A DNA stretch of 62,191 nucleotides, taken from positions 1 through 62,191 of the forward strand of contig CAZRKU010000005.1 of the NCBI GenBank assembly GCA_964600685.1, written 5' to 3'. A program made the translations under genes and the position numbers. Of this stretch, positions 52,666 to 60,838 are shown piece after piece. Origin of the DNA: TMP-24 sp964600685. Lineage in GTDB: Bacteria > Pseudomonadota > Alphaproteobacteria > Rhodobacterales > Rhodobacteraceae. Every line of letters begins with the position of its first letter. Within the stretch, counting starts at the first letter, position 1. The notes beneath the pieces are model-generated. The model worked only from the letters and a program-made list of their open reading frames with translations, was not told the DNA's origin and searched no databases.

Positions 52666-52989
52666 TCAGTGATTGGCCGCGCAACTGGCGCAGAAGGGGG
52701 TCGCGGGCAGAAGATCGAGCCGTTCCTCGCTGATCGGTTCGCCGCAGCGCGTGCATTCGCCATATTCGCCCGCGTCGATGCGCCTCAGCGCCGCGTCGAT
52801 CATCCTGAGTTCGTGCCGGGCGGAGGAACCGAGATCTTCGAGCACCTCGTCGCCCTCGCGTTCGGTCGCCATCTCCTCGAAATCCTTCGCGTCGTGCGTG
52901 TCCAGTTCCGATTCGATCCGGTCCATGCGGCGGCGGAGAAATCCCTGGCGGTGAAGCAGTTGTTCGCGGCGAACAGCAGGCGACTTCAT
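52666..52989 (-). CDS. DksA/TraR-family zinc-finger protein
   Basis: This 107-residue protein of the DksA/TraR family binds the RNA polymerase secondary channel and modulates transcription in known members. It has an N-terminal coiled coil (about residues 10-70) and a C4 zinc finger (CTRCGEPISEERLDLLPATP, then FCASC). The DksA coiled-coil tip motif DxxDxA is represented only loosely by IDAALRRIDAG, so it may be a short paralogue without full DksA activity. AAGGAG lies 7 bp before ATG 52989. Confidence 0.88.
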   Translation of the reverse strand: MKSPAVRREQLLHRQGFLRRRMDRIESELDTHDAKDFEEMATEREGDEVLEDLGSSARHELRMIDAALRRIDAGEYGECTRCGEPISEERLDLLPATPFCASCAANH

Positions 52990-53129
52990 CGGCAACTCCT
53001 TTGCTTTCCAACTGGCTACAACGCTGCGCCAGCGCGCTCCTTGATGCAAGTCAAAGCTGAGCGCACAGTATCTTGTCCCGCTGCCCGTCACTGACTAAGC
53101 AGACGGGGCGGCAGGACGGGAGGATCGAC

Positions 53130-53558
53130 ATGCAGGCGGACTGGATCTGGGGCTTCGGCGGCGGGCTGATCATCGGGCTGGCCGGGGCAATCTATCTTCT
53201 GGTGAACGGGCGGATCATGGGCGCGTCGGGCATCCTCGGCGGCCTTGTGGATGGCAGCGGCCGGGCGACGGCGGGCGAACGGCTGGCCTTTCTGGCCGGG
53301 CTGGTGCTGGTGCCGGGCCTGGCGGTCTGGGTGCGCGGCGCGGCCCCGCCGCTCAACCTGACGGCAAACCTCTGGATCCTGGTCGCGGCGGGTCTCCTGG
53401 TCGGGTTCGGGACGCGGCTGGCCAATGGCTGCACGTCGGGCCACGGCGTATGCGGCATTTCCCGCCTGTCGGTCCGGGGAATGGTGGCGACGGTGCTCTA
53501 TATCCTCGCCGGTGCGGTGACGGTCCTGGTCTTCCGTCATGTCTGGGGGGTGATCTGA
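53130..53558 (+). CDS. YeeE/YedE-family membrane protein, first half (PmpA-like)
   Basis: This 142-residue protein with four membrane segments belongs to the YeeE/YedE sulfur-compound transporter family. The two family signatures are present: GRIMGASGILGGLVDG and the Cys motif LANGCTSGHGVCGISRLSVRG, whose cysteines handle sulfane sulfur or thiosulfate in known members. The stop overlaps the start of the next YeeE gene by 1 bp, giving a two-protein PmpA/PmpB-like arrangement. GGGAGG precedes the ATG. Confidence 0.9.
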   Translation: MQADWIWGFGGGLIIGLAGAIYLLVNGRIMGASGILGGLVDGSGRATAGERLAFLAGLVLVPGLAVWVRGAAPPLNLTANLWILVAAGLLVGFGTRLANGCTSGHGVCGISRLSVRGMVATVLYILAGAVTVLVFRHVWGVI

Positions 53559-54418
53559 TGGCGCGGGTTCTGGCGGCGGTTCTGGCGGGCGGCCTGTTCG
53601 GCATCGGGCTGATGCTGTCGGGGATGACCAATACGGCGAAGGTGCAGGGGTGGCTTGACCTCTTCGGCGCCTGGGATCCGACATTGGCCTTCGTGATCGG
53701 CGGCGCGATCCTGCCGATGGCGGTCGCCTGGCGCTTCGCGGCGCGCCGGCGCGAGAGCCTGCTCGGCAGCGCCCTGCCCGCCCCGCCCGAGCGGCGCCTG
53801 GATGCAGGGCTGGTGGTCGGCTCGCTTCTCTTCGGGGCGGGCTGGGGCCTGGCCGGTCTCTGCCCCGGTCCGGCGATGGCATCGGCGACCTGGGGCGGGG
53901 CGGGTCTGTGGCTCTTCCTTCTGGCGATGGTCGCAGGTATGGTCGCGACACCCGCGGTGCGGGCCGGGTTCGGCCGGATTGCGGCAGGACGGTTTTCGGG
54001 AGAGAGCAGCATGGATATCCGCCACCTGACCGACAGTTATGCCGTGTCGCCGCAGATCACGCCCCAGGATGTCGGTGCGCTGAAGGCGGCGGGTTTCGTG
54101 CGGGTGATCTGCAACCGGCCGGACGGGGAGATTCCGCCCGACCTCAGGGCGGGCGAGATGCGCAAGGCGGTCGAGGCGGCGGGGCTGGACTTCGTCGACA
54201 ACCAGATCGTTCCGGGCGACTTCTCGCCGGAGGCCGTGGCGCGGCAGGCGCAGGCGATGCAGGCCGGGGGCCCGGTCTTTGCCTATTGCGCGTCCGGCAA
54301 CCGCTCCTCCGTCGTCTGGGCGCTGGCCCAGGCGGGCAAGGTGCCCGCTGACCAGCTGATCGGCACGGCGGCGAAGTGGGGCTACAATCTGGAACCGATC
54401 CGCCCGCGCCTGGGCTGA
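53558..54418 (+). CDS. YeeE/YedE-family protein (PmpB-like) fused to DUF442 phosphatase/sulfurtransferase domain
   Basis: The first 150 residues of this 286-residue protein form the second YeeE/YedE half, with GIGLMLSGMTNTAKVQGWLD and the Cys motif GWGLAGLCPGPAMAS. Without any stop the frame continues into a DUF442 (TIGR01244-type) domain from residue 152 (MDIRHLTDSYAVSPQIT). Its catalytic loop is FAYCASGNRSSVVW, with Cys at residue 244 followed by x4-Arg. A Met codon at 54011 with GGGAG upstream could also start the second domain alone. The module matches sulfide/persulfide detoxification clusters. Confidence 0.87.
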   Translation: MARVLAAVLAGGLFGIGLMLSGMTNTAKVQGWLDLFGAWDPTLAFVIGGAILPMAVAWRFAARRRESLLGSALPAPPERRLDAGLVVGSLLFGAGWGLAGLCPGPAMASATWGGAGLWLFLLAMVAGMVATPAVRAGFGRIAAGRFSGESSMDIRHLTDSYAVSPQITPQDVGALKAAGFVRVICNRPDGEIPPDLRAGEMRKAVEAAGLDFVDNQIVPGDFSPEAVARQAQAMQAGGPVFAYCASGNRSSVVWALAQAGKVPADQLIGTAAKWGYNLEPIRPRLG

Positions 54419-54441
54419 CCTGATCCGACCCGGCGACGGCG

Positions 54442-55563
54442 TCAGGCGCTGCGCGCAAGCGGTGGACCGGGCTGAGGGTCGGCCGGGTCCGCCAATGGTG
54501 GCGGAACGATCGTATCGGCCAGAAGCTCAGCCGAATCGGGCATGACGCGCCGTCCGGGAGGGGCGGGCGCGGCGCGTTCGCCGACCGGAGGCGCCCGGCG
54601 CAGGGGCTGATCCGACGCAGCCACGACCTGTGCCATCGCGACAGGCGGCGCGATCGGCGGCGCATCGGCGGCGGACGGCAGATCGAGCCGCAAGACCCGC
54701 TGCCCACCCCCCTGCCCGAGACTGGCCAATCCCAGCAGGTGGCCATCCGCCCCCTCGATCTGGACCTGGCGCAGCGCGTCGGCGGGCAGGGTCAGCGACT
54801 GGCCGGTCTCCAGCGCCAGGAAATCCGCCAGGGGCAGCGCGACCCGCGCCAGCACGGCGTGGAGGTCCGCCTGGACCCCGTCGATCGTGCGGCCGAGTTC
54901 GTCGCCAAAGGCGGCGGGAGCCGCCGCTGTCCTCTCCTCGGCCGGCACCGGCAAGGCAGCGACGGCCACGCGGCCGCGCGCGGGCAGGATCAGGCTGAAT
55001 GTCCCGCGCCGGTCGCCGTCGCCGAACCAGAGGTCAAGCGTCATCATCCGGTAGGCCGGTTCGTCCAGGATGAGGGGGAGCGGGCGGGCATCGGCCAGAT
55101 GCGAGGCATAACGATAGCCGCCCGCCCAGGAAATGTCCGGATCGGTCGCCAGAAGCTGATCGAATCCGCCCAGCATGGCATCGACAAGCCCCGCGATCAT
55201 CGCGGCATCGGTGCGGGTCGGACGACGTGGCACCGGCACGCCGGGCCGGACTTCCCCCAATGTCATCATCTCGGTCAGGGCCGAAAGGCAGCCCCCGTCG
55301 ATCACCAGCGCGCCCGCCGCCTGCCCCGGTCCGTCGAGCAGGCCGATCAGCGCCTGCTCCGGCATCGTCTCGGCAATCTCGGCGCTGGTGCGCTGATGGC
55401 ATTTGTGTGCCCCGGCGCGCAAGTGCAGGCCCAGCTTGCGTTCGGCTTCGCGGGCGAAGGCGGTGAACAGAAGCGTTTCGGGACCGGACAGATCCGCAGC
55501 CGGGCGCGGGCGGTGCGCGGCGATCTTGCGTTCCAGAGGGGAAAGGCCGCCCGCGTCGTCCAT
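54442..55563 (-). CDS. FliM/FliN-like protein with SpoA domain (orphan)
   Basis: The 373-residue protein resembles flagellar switch protein FliM. A middle CheC-like region is GALVIDGGCLSALTEMMTLG, and a C-terminal SpoA (FliMN_C) domain is at about residues 230-300 (LARVALPLADFLALETGQSL, IEGADGHLLGLASLG). A Pro/Ala-rich disordered tail of about 70 residues follows, unlike typical FliM. The CheY-binding N-terminal LSQxEID motif is absent. No other flagellar gene is in the window. ATG 55563 is used; ATG 55593 would add ten residues. Confidence 0.75.
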   Translation of the reverse strand: MDDAGGLSPLERKIAAHRPRPAADLSGPETLLFTAFAREAERKLGLHLRAGAHKCHQRTSAEIAETMPEQALIGLLDGPGQAAGALVIDGGCLSALTEMMTLGEVRPGVPVPRRPTRTDAAMIAGLVDAMLGGFDQLLATDPDISWAGGYRYASHLADARPLPLILDEPAYRMMTLDLWFGDGDRRGTFSLILPARGRVAVAALPVPAEERTAAAPAAFGDELGRTIDGVQADLHAVLARVALPLADFLALETGQSLTLPADALRQVQIEGADGHLLGLASLGQGGGQRVLRLDLPSAADAPPIAPPVAMAQVVAASDQPLRRAPPVGERAAPAPPGRRVMPDSAELLADTIVPPPLADPADPQPGPPLARSA

Positions 55564-55622
55564 GCCGATCCTGTCCCGCGCCGCATCCCGCATGCCGCCC
55601 GCCCAGAAGTCGCAGATCGGGG

Positions 55623-58376
55623 TTAGGAAAGGGTTGATGCGCCCCTGCCCGTCACCGCCTCGGTCCGCGCGGGCGCCTTGCGTCCCTCCGCTGCCGCCGC
55701 GACGGGCCGTGCGGGCAGAACGACGCGGAAGGCCGCCCCTCCCTGCCCCGGCAGATAGGCGATGCTGCCGCCGAGGTTGGTCATGATCTCGCGGCAGATG
55801 GCGAGGCCAAGGCCCGCGCCACCGGCCCGCGCCGTGTCGGTCAGGCGGGCGAACTTCTCGAAGATCAGGCCTTGCGCCTTTTTCGGAATCCCCGCGCCGT
55901 TGTCGATGAAATCGATGGTGAGCCGCCCGGCCTTGCGCCGCGCCGTGATGGTCAGGACCGGCGCGGTGGCGTCACAATATTTGCGGGCGTTGGAGATCAG
56001 GTTGATGAACACCTGCACCAGCCGGTCCGGGTCGGTGATCACCGGCAGGAATTCGGCGCCCGGATCGCGACGGATGGTCAGGCGGCGGTCGGCGCGCACG
56101 TTCGACGCGGCCTCGACCGAGCGGCTGATCAGGTCATGCAGGTTGCCCGCGCGGATGGAGAGCTGCACCTTGCGGTTTTCCAGAACCGCGAGATCGAGCA
56201 GATCGTCCAGAAGCCGGGTCAGCCGCTCCGCCTCGTCCTGGATGACGACGGTGTAGCGGGCGCGCAGGTCGTCGGGCAGATCCGGTTCGGCCAGGATGCC
56301 GGAATAGGCCCGGATCGAAGTCATGGGCGTGCGCAGTTCATGGCTGATCTGGCTGAGGAAGGCATCCTTCTGCACCGAAAGATCGGTGAGCTTGTCATTG
56401 GCCTCGGACAGCGCACGGGCGGTGCGCGCCAGTTCGGCCGACTTGGCCTGCAGGGCGGCGGAATATTCCATGATCTGCTGGGCCTCGGTCGCCACCGCGA
56501 TCAGATCTTCGGCCGAGACGACCGCCCCCCCGGCGAACTGCGCGATCATCGCGTGCGCCGTGGCCGCGCCCACCGCCCCGGCCAGGCGCCGTTCCAGCGC
56601 CTCGATGAAGTCGGGGTTGGTGTCGGGCAGGAAGCCGGCCTTGCCCTGCCGCGCGGCGGCGGACCGGAAGAAGGCCTGCGCCTCCTCGGGGCCAAGGATG
56701 CCCTGGGTGAAGATCAGAAGCTCCTCCGCCTCGGCCCGGCCATGCGACCAGCCGCGCTGCGCCCGGTCGCCGTCGAAGACCCGCACGAAGGCGAGGCCCT
56801 GAATGCGTTCGACCGGGCCGGGAAAGGACAGGAGCGAGCCGAGGATGAAGGCGGCGGTATTGAGCGCCAGCGACCAGACGATGGCATGCAGAAGCGGCCC
56901 CATGCCGCCGGTGCCAAAAAGCGCCTGCGGGCGCAGCCAGTCGATGCCCCATGGTCCCTCGCTGATCAGCCAGCCGGGGATCAGCCCGTTTGCCCCGAAG
57001 GACGGCAGGAACAGGCAGTAGAGCCAGATCAGGAAGCCGGTGCCAAGGCCGAGCGCCGCGCCCACCTTGGTTGCTCCGCGCCAGAAGAGGCCCGCGATCA
57101 GCGCGGGCAGCACCTGCGCCACGCCGACAAAGGCAATCAGCCCGATGGCCGCCAGCGCCGCCGACCCGCCGGAAAGCCGGTAGTAGAGCAGCCCCAGCGC
57201 CAGAATGGCGCCGATGGAGATGCGGCGCGACAGAAGGACCAGGCGGCGCACGTCGCCCGCATCGCGCGCGCCCGAGGGGCGCAGGTTGAGCCATAGCGGC
57301 ACGATCACATGGTTCGACACCATGGTCGCGAGCGCGATCGCGGCGACGATGACCATGGAGGTGGCGGAGGAGAAGCCGCCCAGGAAAGCGAGCATCGCCA
57401 GATCCCCCCGCTCCATCGCCAGGGGAAGCGTCAGGACGAAGAGATCGGGGTTCGCACCCTCGGGCAGGATCTCCAGCCCGACGACGGCAATCGGCAGGAC
57501 GAACAGGCTCATCAGCATCAGGTAGAGCGGGAAGGCCCAGGCGGCGGTCGTCAGGTGGCGTTCGTCGACATTTTCGACCACCATCACCTGAAACATGCGC
57601 GGCAGCGTCAGGACGGCGGCGGCGGAGACGAAAGTCAGGCCGACCCAGCGGCCCGGCTGGATCGGCCAGGCGGCGATGGGCGAGGCCGCGATCCGGCGGC
57701 CGAGATCCTGCCAGCCGTCGGCGATGCCCCAGACGGTGAAGGCCCCGACCGCGAGAAGCGCCACGAGCTTCACCACCGCCTCAAGCGCGATGGCGGTGAC
57801 GACGCCGTGGTGGCGTTCGTTGGCATCGAGATTGCGGGTGCCGAACAGGATGGTGAAGAGCGCCAGCCCTCCCGCGACCCAGCTGGCCGTCGCGACATTG
57901 TCGGGCAGGGCCCATCCGGTCGGCCGGTCGGCGGCGAAGACCGCGAAGGAGAGCGTGACGGATTGCAACTGAAGCGCGATATAGGGTGTCGCAGAGGCCA
58001 CCGCAATGATCGTGACCATGACGCCCAGGAGGTTCGACTTGCCGTAGCGGGCGGAAATCAGGTCGGCGATGGAAGTCACCCTTTCGCGCCGCCCGATGCG
58101 CACCATCTTGCGGATCACCCACATCCAGCCGACGAACACGATGGTCGGGCCAAGATAGATCGTCAGGAACTCCAGGCCGGAGCGCGCGGCATAACCCACC
58201 GCGCCATAGAACGTCCAGGCGGTGCAGTAGATCGACAGCGACAGCGTATAGATCACCGGGGAATGCAGCCAGCGCCCCCGCCCCTGCTCGGACTGGCGTT
58301 CGGCCAGAAAGGCGACGACGAACAGGAGCGTGACATAGAGCAGGCAGACCGCGACGAGGACGTTGAAGGAGACCAT
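55623..58376 (-). CDS. Sodium/solute symporter-type sensor histidine kinase
   Basis: The 917-residue protein has an N-terminal SSS symporter-like region of about 13 membrane segments (SLSIYCTAWTFYGAVGYAAR, VTSIADLISARYGKS), a linker with a PAS-like and STAC-type segment, and a C-terminal kinase: HisKA with FLSQISHELRTPMTSI, N box LISNARKYC, and G boxes DNGAGI and GGAGLGLAIC. Related kinases (CrbS type) control acetate metabolism genes. It ends the leftward cluster of regulator, receiver and small membrane protein, and overlaps the latter by 1 bp. Confidence 0.92.
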   Translation of the reverse strand: MVSFNVLVAVCLLYVTLLFVVAFLAERQSEQGRGRWLHSPVIYTLSLSIYCTAWTFYGAVGYAARSGLEFLTIYLGPTIVFVGWMWVIRKMVRIGRRERVTSIADLISARYGKSNLLGVMVTIIAVASATPYIALQLQSVTLSFAVFAADRPTGWALPDNVATASWVAGGLALFTILFGTRNLDANERHHGVVTAIALEAVVKLVALLAVGAFTVWGIADGWQDLGRRIAASPIAAWPIQPGRWVGLTFVSAAAVLTLPRMFQVMVVENVDERHLTTAAWAFPLYLMLMSLFVLPIAVVGLEILPEGANPDLFVLTLPLAMERGDLAMLAFLGGFSSATSMVIVAAIALATMVSNHVIVPLWLNLRPSGARDAGDVRRLVLLSRRISIGAILALGLLYYRLSGGSAALAAIGLIAFVGVAQVLPALIAGLFWRGATKVGAALGLGTGFLIWLYCLFLPSFGANGLIPGWLISEGPWGIDWLRPQALFGTGGMGPLLHAIVWSLALNTAAFILGSLLSFPGPVERIQGLAFVRVFDGDRAQRGWSHGRAEAEELLIFTQGILGPEEAQAFFRSAAARQGKAGFLPDTNPDFIEALERRLAGAVGAATAHAMIAQFAGGAVVSAEDLIAVATEAQQIMEYSAALQAKSAELARTARALSEANDKLTDLSVQKDAFLSQISHELRTPMTSIRAYSGILAEPDLPDDLRARYTVVIQDEAERLTRLLDDLLDLAVLENRKVQLSIRAGNLHDLISRSVEAASNVRADRRLTIRRDPGAEFLPVITDPDRLVQVFINLISNARKYCDATAPVLTITARRKAGRLTIDFIDNGAGIPKKAQGLIFEKFARLTDTARAGGAGLGLAICREIMTNLGGSIAYLPGQGGAAFRVVLPARPVAAAAEGRKAPARTEAVTGRGASTLS

Positions 58377-58660
58377 CAGCCCGACGCGCCCCCTTCCCGA
58401 TCCTCGTCACCCGGCGATCTGTCGCCCGTCTCGGTCCGCGCGAGACGCCAGGCGATGAGGGCGGTGATCAGGATCAGGCCACCCCAGACCGCGAACAGGT
58501 AGACGCCCCCCGTCGCCGTGCCGGGCAGGGTGCCATCGGCCCTAAGCCAGAAGACCGGCAGCAGGAACAGGAAAGTCCCCACGACCGGCAGAAGGCGCGC
58601 CGCATCGGTCAGGCGGCGCAGGCGATAGGCGCGGCGGGCGAGAAAGAGCGGCGGGCGCAT
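58376..58660 (-). CDS. Small two-helix membrane protein next to symporter-kinase
   Basis: This 94-residue protein has two membrane segments (LLPVVGTFLFLLPVFWL and GVYLFAVWGGLILITALIAW), an Arg-rich start and an acidic tail. It lies between the receiver gene (3 bp) and the kinase gene (1-bp overlap). The layout recalls the small DUF485-type subunit encoded before ActP acetate symporters, although I do not see that family's sequence. It may assist the symporter-like sensor domain. Confidence 0.75.
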   Translation of the reverse strand: MRPPLFLARRAYRLRRLTDAARLLPVVGTFLFLLPVFWLRADGTLPGTATGGVYLFAVWGGLILITALIAWRLARTETGDRSPGDEDREGGASG

Positions 58661-58663
58661 GGC

Positions 58664-59035
58664 TCAGCCCCCCGCGACGAGGGTGCGCAGGTTGGCCAGC
58701 AACTCGCCATTGGCGAAGGGCTTGGTCATGAAGAGGCTCGCCCCGCGCGCCGCCGCCTGCGCGCGTTCGCGGTCCTGCCCGCGCGCGGTCAGGACCAGAA
58801 CCGGCAGATCGCAAAGGCTCGGGTCGGCGCGCAGGTCATCGAGAATCTCGTAGCCCGACCGTCCCGGCAGCATGACATCGAGGATGACGGCATCGGGCCT
58901 GAGATCGCGGATCAGCGCGGTCGCGGTGGCGCCGTCGGCATGCGCCTCGACCTGCCAGCCGTCGCGGGTCAGAAGGAAGCGCAGGGCCTCGGCGATGTTC
59001 GCCTCGTCCTCGATCAGCAGGATGCGTCTGGTCAT
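58664..59035 (-). CDS. Stand-alone response regulator receiver
   Basis: The 123-residue protein is a single CheY-like receiver: acidic pair LLIEDEANIAE, phospho-acceptor Asp in AVILDVMLPGRSGYEIL, Thr in VLVLTARG and Lys in SLFMTKPFANGE. There is no output domain. It probably receives phosphate from the adjacent symporter-kinase and acts through protein contacts. The nearby ScfR-like regulator, 101 bp upstream on the same strand, is a plausible partner. ATG 59035 is the first Met of the domain. Confidence 0.9.
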   Translation of the reverse strand: MTRRILLIEDEANIAEALRFLLTRDGWQVEAHADGATATALIRDLRPDAVILDVMLPGRSGYEILDDLRADPSLCDLPVLVLTARGQDRERAQAAARGASLFMTKPFANGELLANLRTLVAGG

Positions 59036-59136
59036 GTGCGCGATCGGCCCTCCCCGGCCGCCCCCTCGCCTGCCGCTGCGGCGACTATCGCCCATGGCCG
59101 CGCGCCCTGTCAAAAGGTTCCGCCTTGCCCGCCCCT

Positions 59137-60450
59137 TCAGGCAAGGATCGTCGGTTCGCGCCGCGCCGCGCAGTCCCGCACCGCGCAGATGCGGCAGGAG
59201 GAGCCGACGACGCGGGCCGGACCGGCACTGCGGGCGGGCGGATCGCTCGCCATCGGCACCACCAGCATCAGGGCGCGCGTGACCGGCGGCCCGTCGAAAC
59301 CCTGCGGATAGTGCCGTTCGGCCCAGGCGGTCGCCGCGAACCGCGCTCCCGCCCCGCGCCCGGCCGTTTCCAGCACCCTGCGGATCGGCGTGAAAGGCTG
59401 CACCAGTGCTTCGTAGAGCGGCCAGAGCGCACAGGCCGCCCCGAAACGCGGCAGCGGGAAGGCTGGCGAGGGTCGACGAAAGATCAGCGTACCGGATGCA
59501 TCGCAGCTGACGAAGGCCGCGCCATCCGGCCAAAGGCCGGACGGCAGCGCCGCCAGACGCCTGAGGACCAGCGCAAGCGGCAGGTCGAGCGCTGCCGCGA
59601 GTGCCGCCGCATCGGCACCGCCCTGGTCCATCGCCCGCCGAAGGCGTGGCAGCGGCAGCGCCAGCGCATCCTGCCGGTAGCGATCGAGATGGACCGCAGC
59701 CAGACCGCGCGCCGCCTCGCTGGCCAGATCGGCCGCCCCGGTGATCAGCCGGGCGGGATCGCCGGCGGCCGGGCCTTCCAGTTCGCCCACATGCCAGTCG
59801 CGCGCGCCAAGCCAGGCCTCCAGCTCCTCCTGCGGGGTGGCTAGCCCGGCTTCGGGCACCCGCGACTGATCCAGCCAGGCGACCAGCCCCGACGCGGCCT
59901 GAGTGAGACGCAGGCTGTCTTCATGGATGTTGCGGTGAAAACGCGCACGCCATTCCGGGTCGATATCCTCGGTTTCCGCGAGGATCGCCGAGGTCGAGCG
60001 CACGGCGGTGATCGCCGACAGGACCTCGTGCAGCGAAGCCGCCAGAAACGGATCCTGCGCCATCCGTTCGGACAGGGATTCGACGGTGCGGGTCAGGTGC
60101 GCGACCTGCCCCTGACGCGCCGCAAGGAGTTCCGCCCAGCCGGGAAACCGGCTGGCAAATTCCTCGATCCGGGCCAGTTCGGGGGGGGCGGCCATCGGCG
60201 GCGCGCCGACGGTCGCTTCGCGCAGCATGTCGAACAGCGCCCCCTCCGCGCCTTCGGCCAGCACCGGGCCCTCGACCCCGAGCGCGGCGGCCAGACGCTC
60301 CAGCACCTCGGGCCCCACCCGGCGGCGGTTGTGCTCGATCAGGTTGAGATAGGCGGGCGAGACCCCGGCGGCCCGGGCCAGGTCGGCCTGCTTCATGCCC
60401 ACAAGCAGGCGGCGTTCGCGCACGCGGGTTCCGGTCAGGGCAAGGCGCAT
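59137..60450 (-). CDS. XRE-type transcriptional regulator of the short-chain acyl-CoA regulator (ScfR) family
   Basis: The 437-residue protein has an XRE helix-turn-helix at residues 7-63 (MKQADLARAAGVSPAYLNLI), a central region, and a C-terminal ScfR/DUF2083 domain that ends with a Cys motif (SSCRICAVRDCAARREPTIL). Characterised relatives (RamB, MccR, PccR) sense short-chain acyl-CoA and control acetate or propionate assimilation. The adjacent symporter-kinase, of a type linked to acetate use, agrees with such a role. It heads the leftward regulatory cluster. ATG 60450 is preferred over upstream 60474. Confidence 0.9.
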   Translation of the reverse strand: MRLALTGTRVRERRLLVGMKQADLARAAGVSPAYLNLIEHNRRRVGPEVLERLAAALGVEGPVLAEGAEGALFDMLREATVGAPPMAAPPELARIEEFASRFPGWAELLAARQGQVAHLTRTVESLSERMAQDPFLAASLHEVLSAITAVRSTSAILAETEDIDPEWRARFHRNIHEDSLRLTQAASGLVAWLDQSRVPEAGLATPQEELEAWLGARDWHVGELEGPAAGDPARLITGAADLASEAARGLAAVHLDRYRQDALALPLPRLRRAMDQGGADAAALAAALDLPLALVLRRLAALPSGLWPDGAAFVSCDASGTLIFRRPSPAFPLPRFGAACALWPLYEALVQPFTPIRRVLETAGRGAGARFAATAWAERHYPQGFDGPPVTRALMLVVPMASDPPARSAGPARVVGSSCRICAVRDCAARREPTILA

Positions 60451-60544
60451 GGTCGGCTCCACCCGCGCGCACAAGGCGCGGTTTACAGACCAGACTTAAC
60501 CGGATTTTCACATGATGGCAAAGGATTGCCGGAGACGCCCGCGC

Positions 60545-60712
60545 CTAGTTCGGGCAGTTCGGCGGCGCGACATCCGCCGTCCGTTCGATTGCGGGCCGGT
60601 CACCGTCACATTTCGTCATCGGCGCCGCATCGCGCTCGCAGGCCGCCAGGGCCGATGCCAGAAGCCCGAGCGCCAGCGCCGTCCGCCCCGTCTTGACCAT
60701 CCGCTTGCGCAC
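60545..60712 (-). CDS. Tiny lipoprotein (55 aa)
   Basis: A small frame starts at GTG 60710-60712 with GGAG 8 bp upstream (or ATG 60700) and ends at TAG 60545. The product has a basic start (MRKRMVKTGR), a hydrophobic stretch (TALALGLLASALAAC) whose lipobox Cys follows LAA, then a short acidic mature part with two more Cys (TKCDGDRPA, PPNCPN). It looks like a small lipoprotein of unknown role. It lies between the NMT1-type binding protein and ScfR, on the same strand as both. Confidence 0.6.
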   Translation of the reverse strand: MRKRMVKTGRTALALGLLASALAACERDAAPMTKCDGDRPAIERTADVAPPNCPN

Positions 60713-60838
60713 TGTGACTTCTCCTTGCCGCTTCCGCTCCCCTTTCTAGCGGCTTTCCCGCGCCATCCAAGGGGTTTCATGAAAAAGGGCGCGGGGAGAT
60801 TGCCCCCCGCGCCCATCTGGTCGTCGCCGAGCCGGGGC

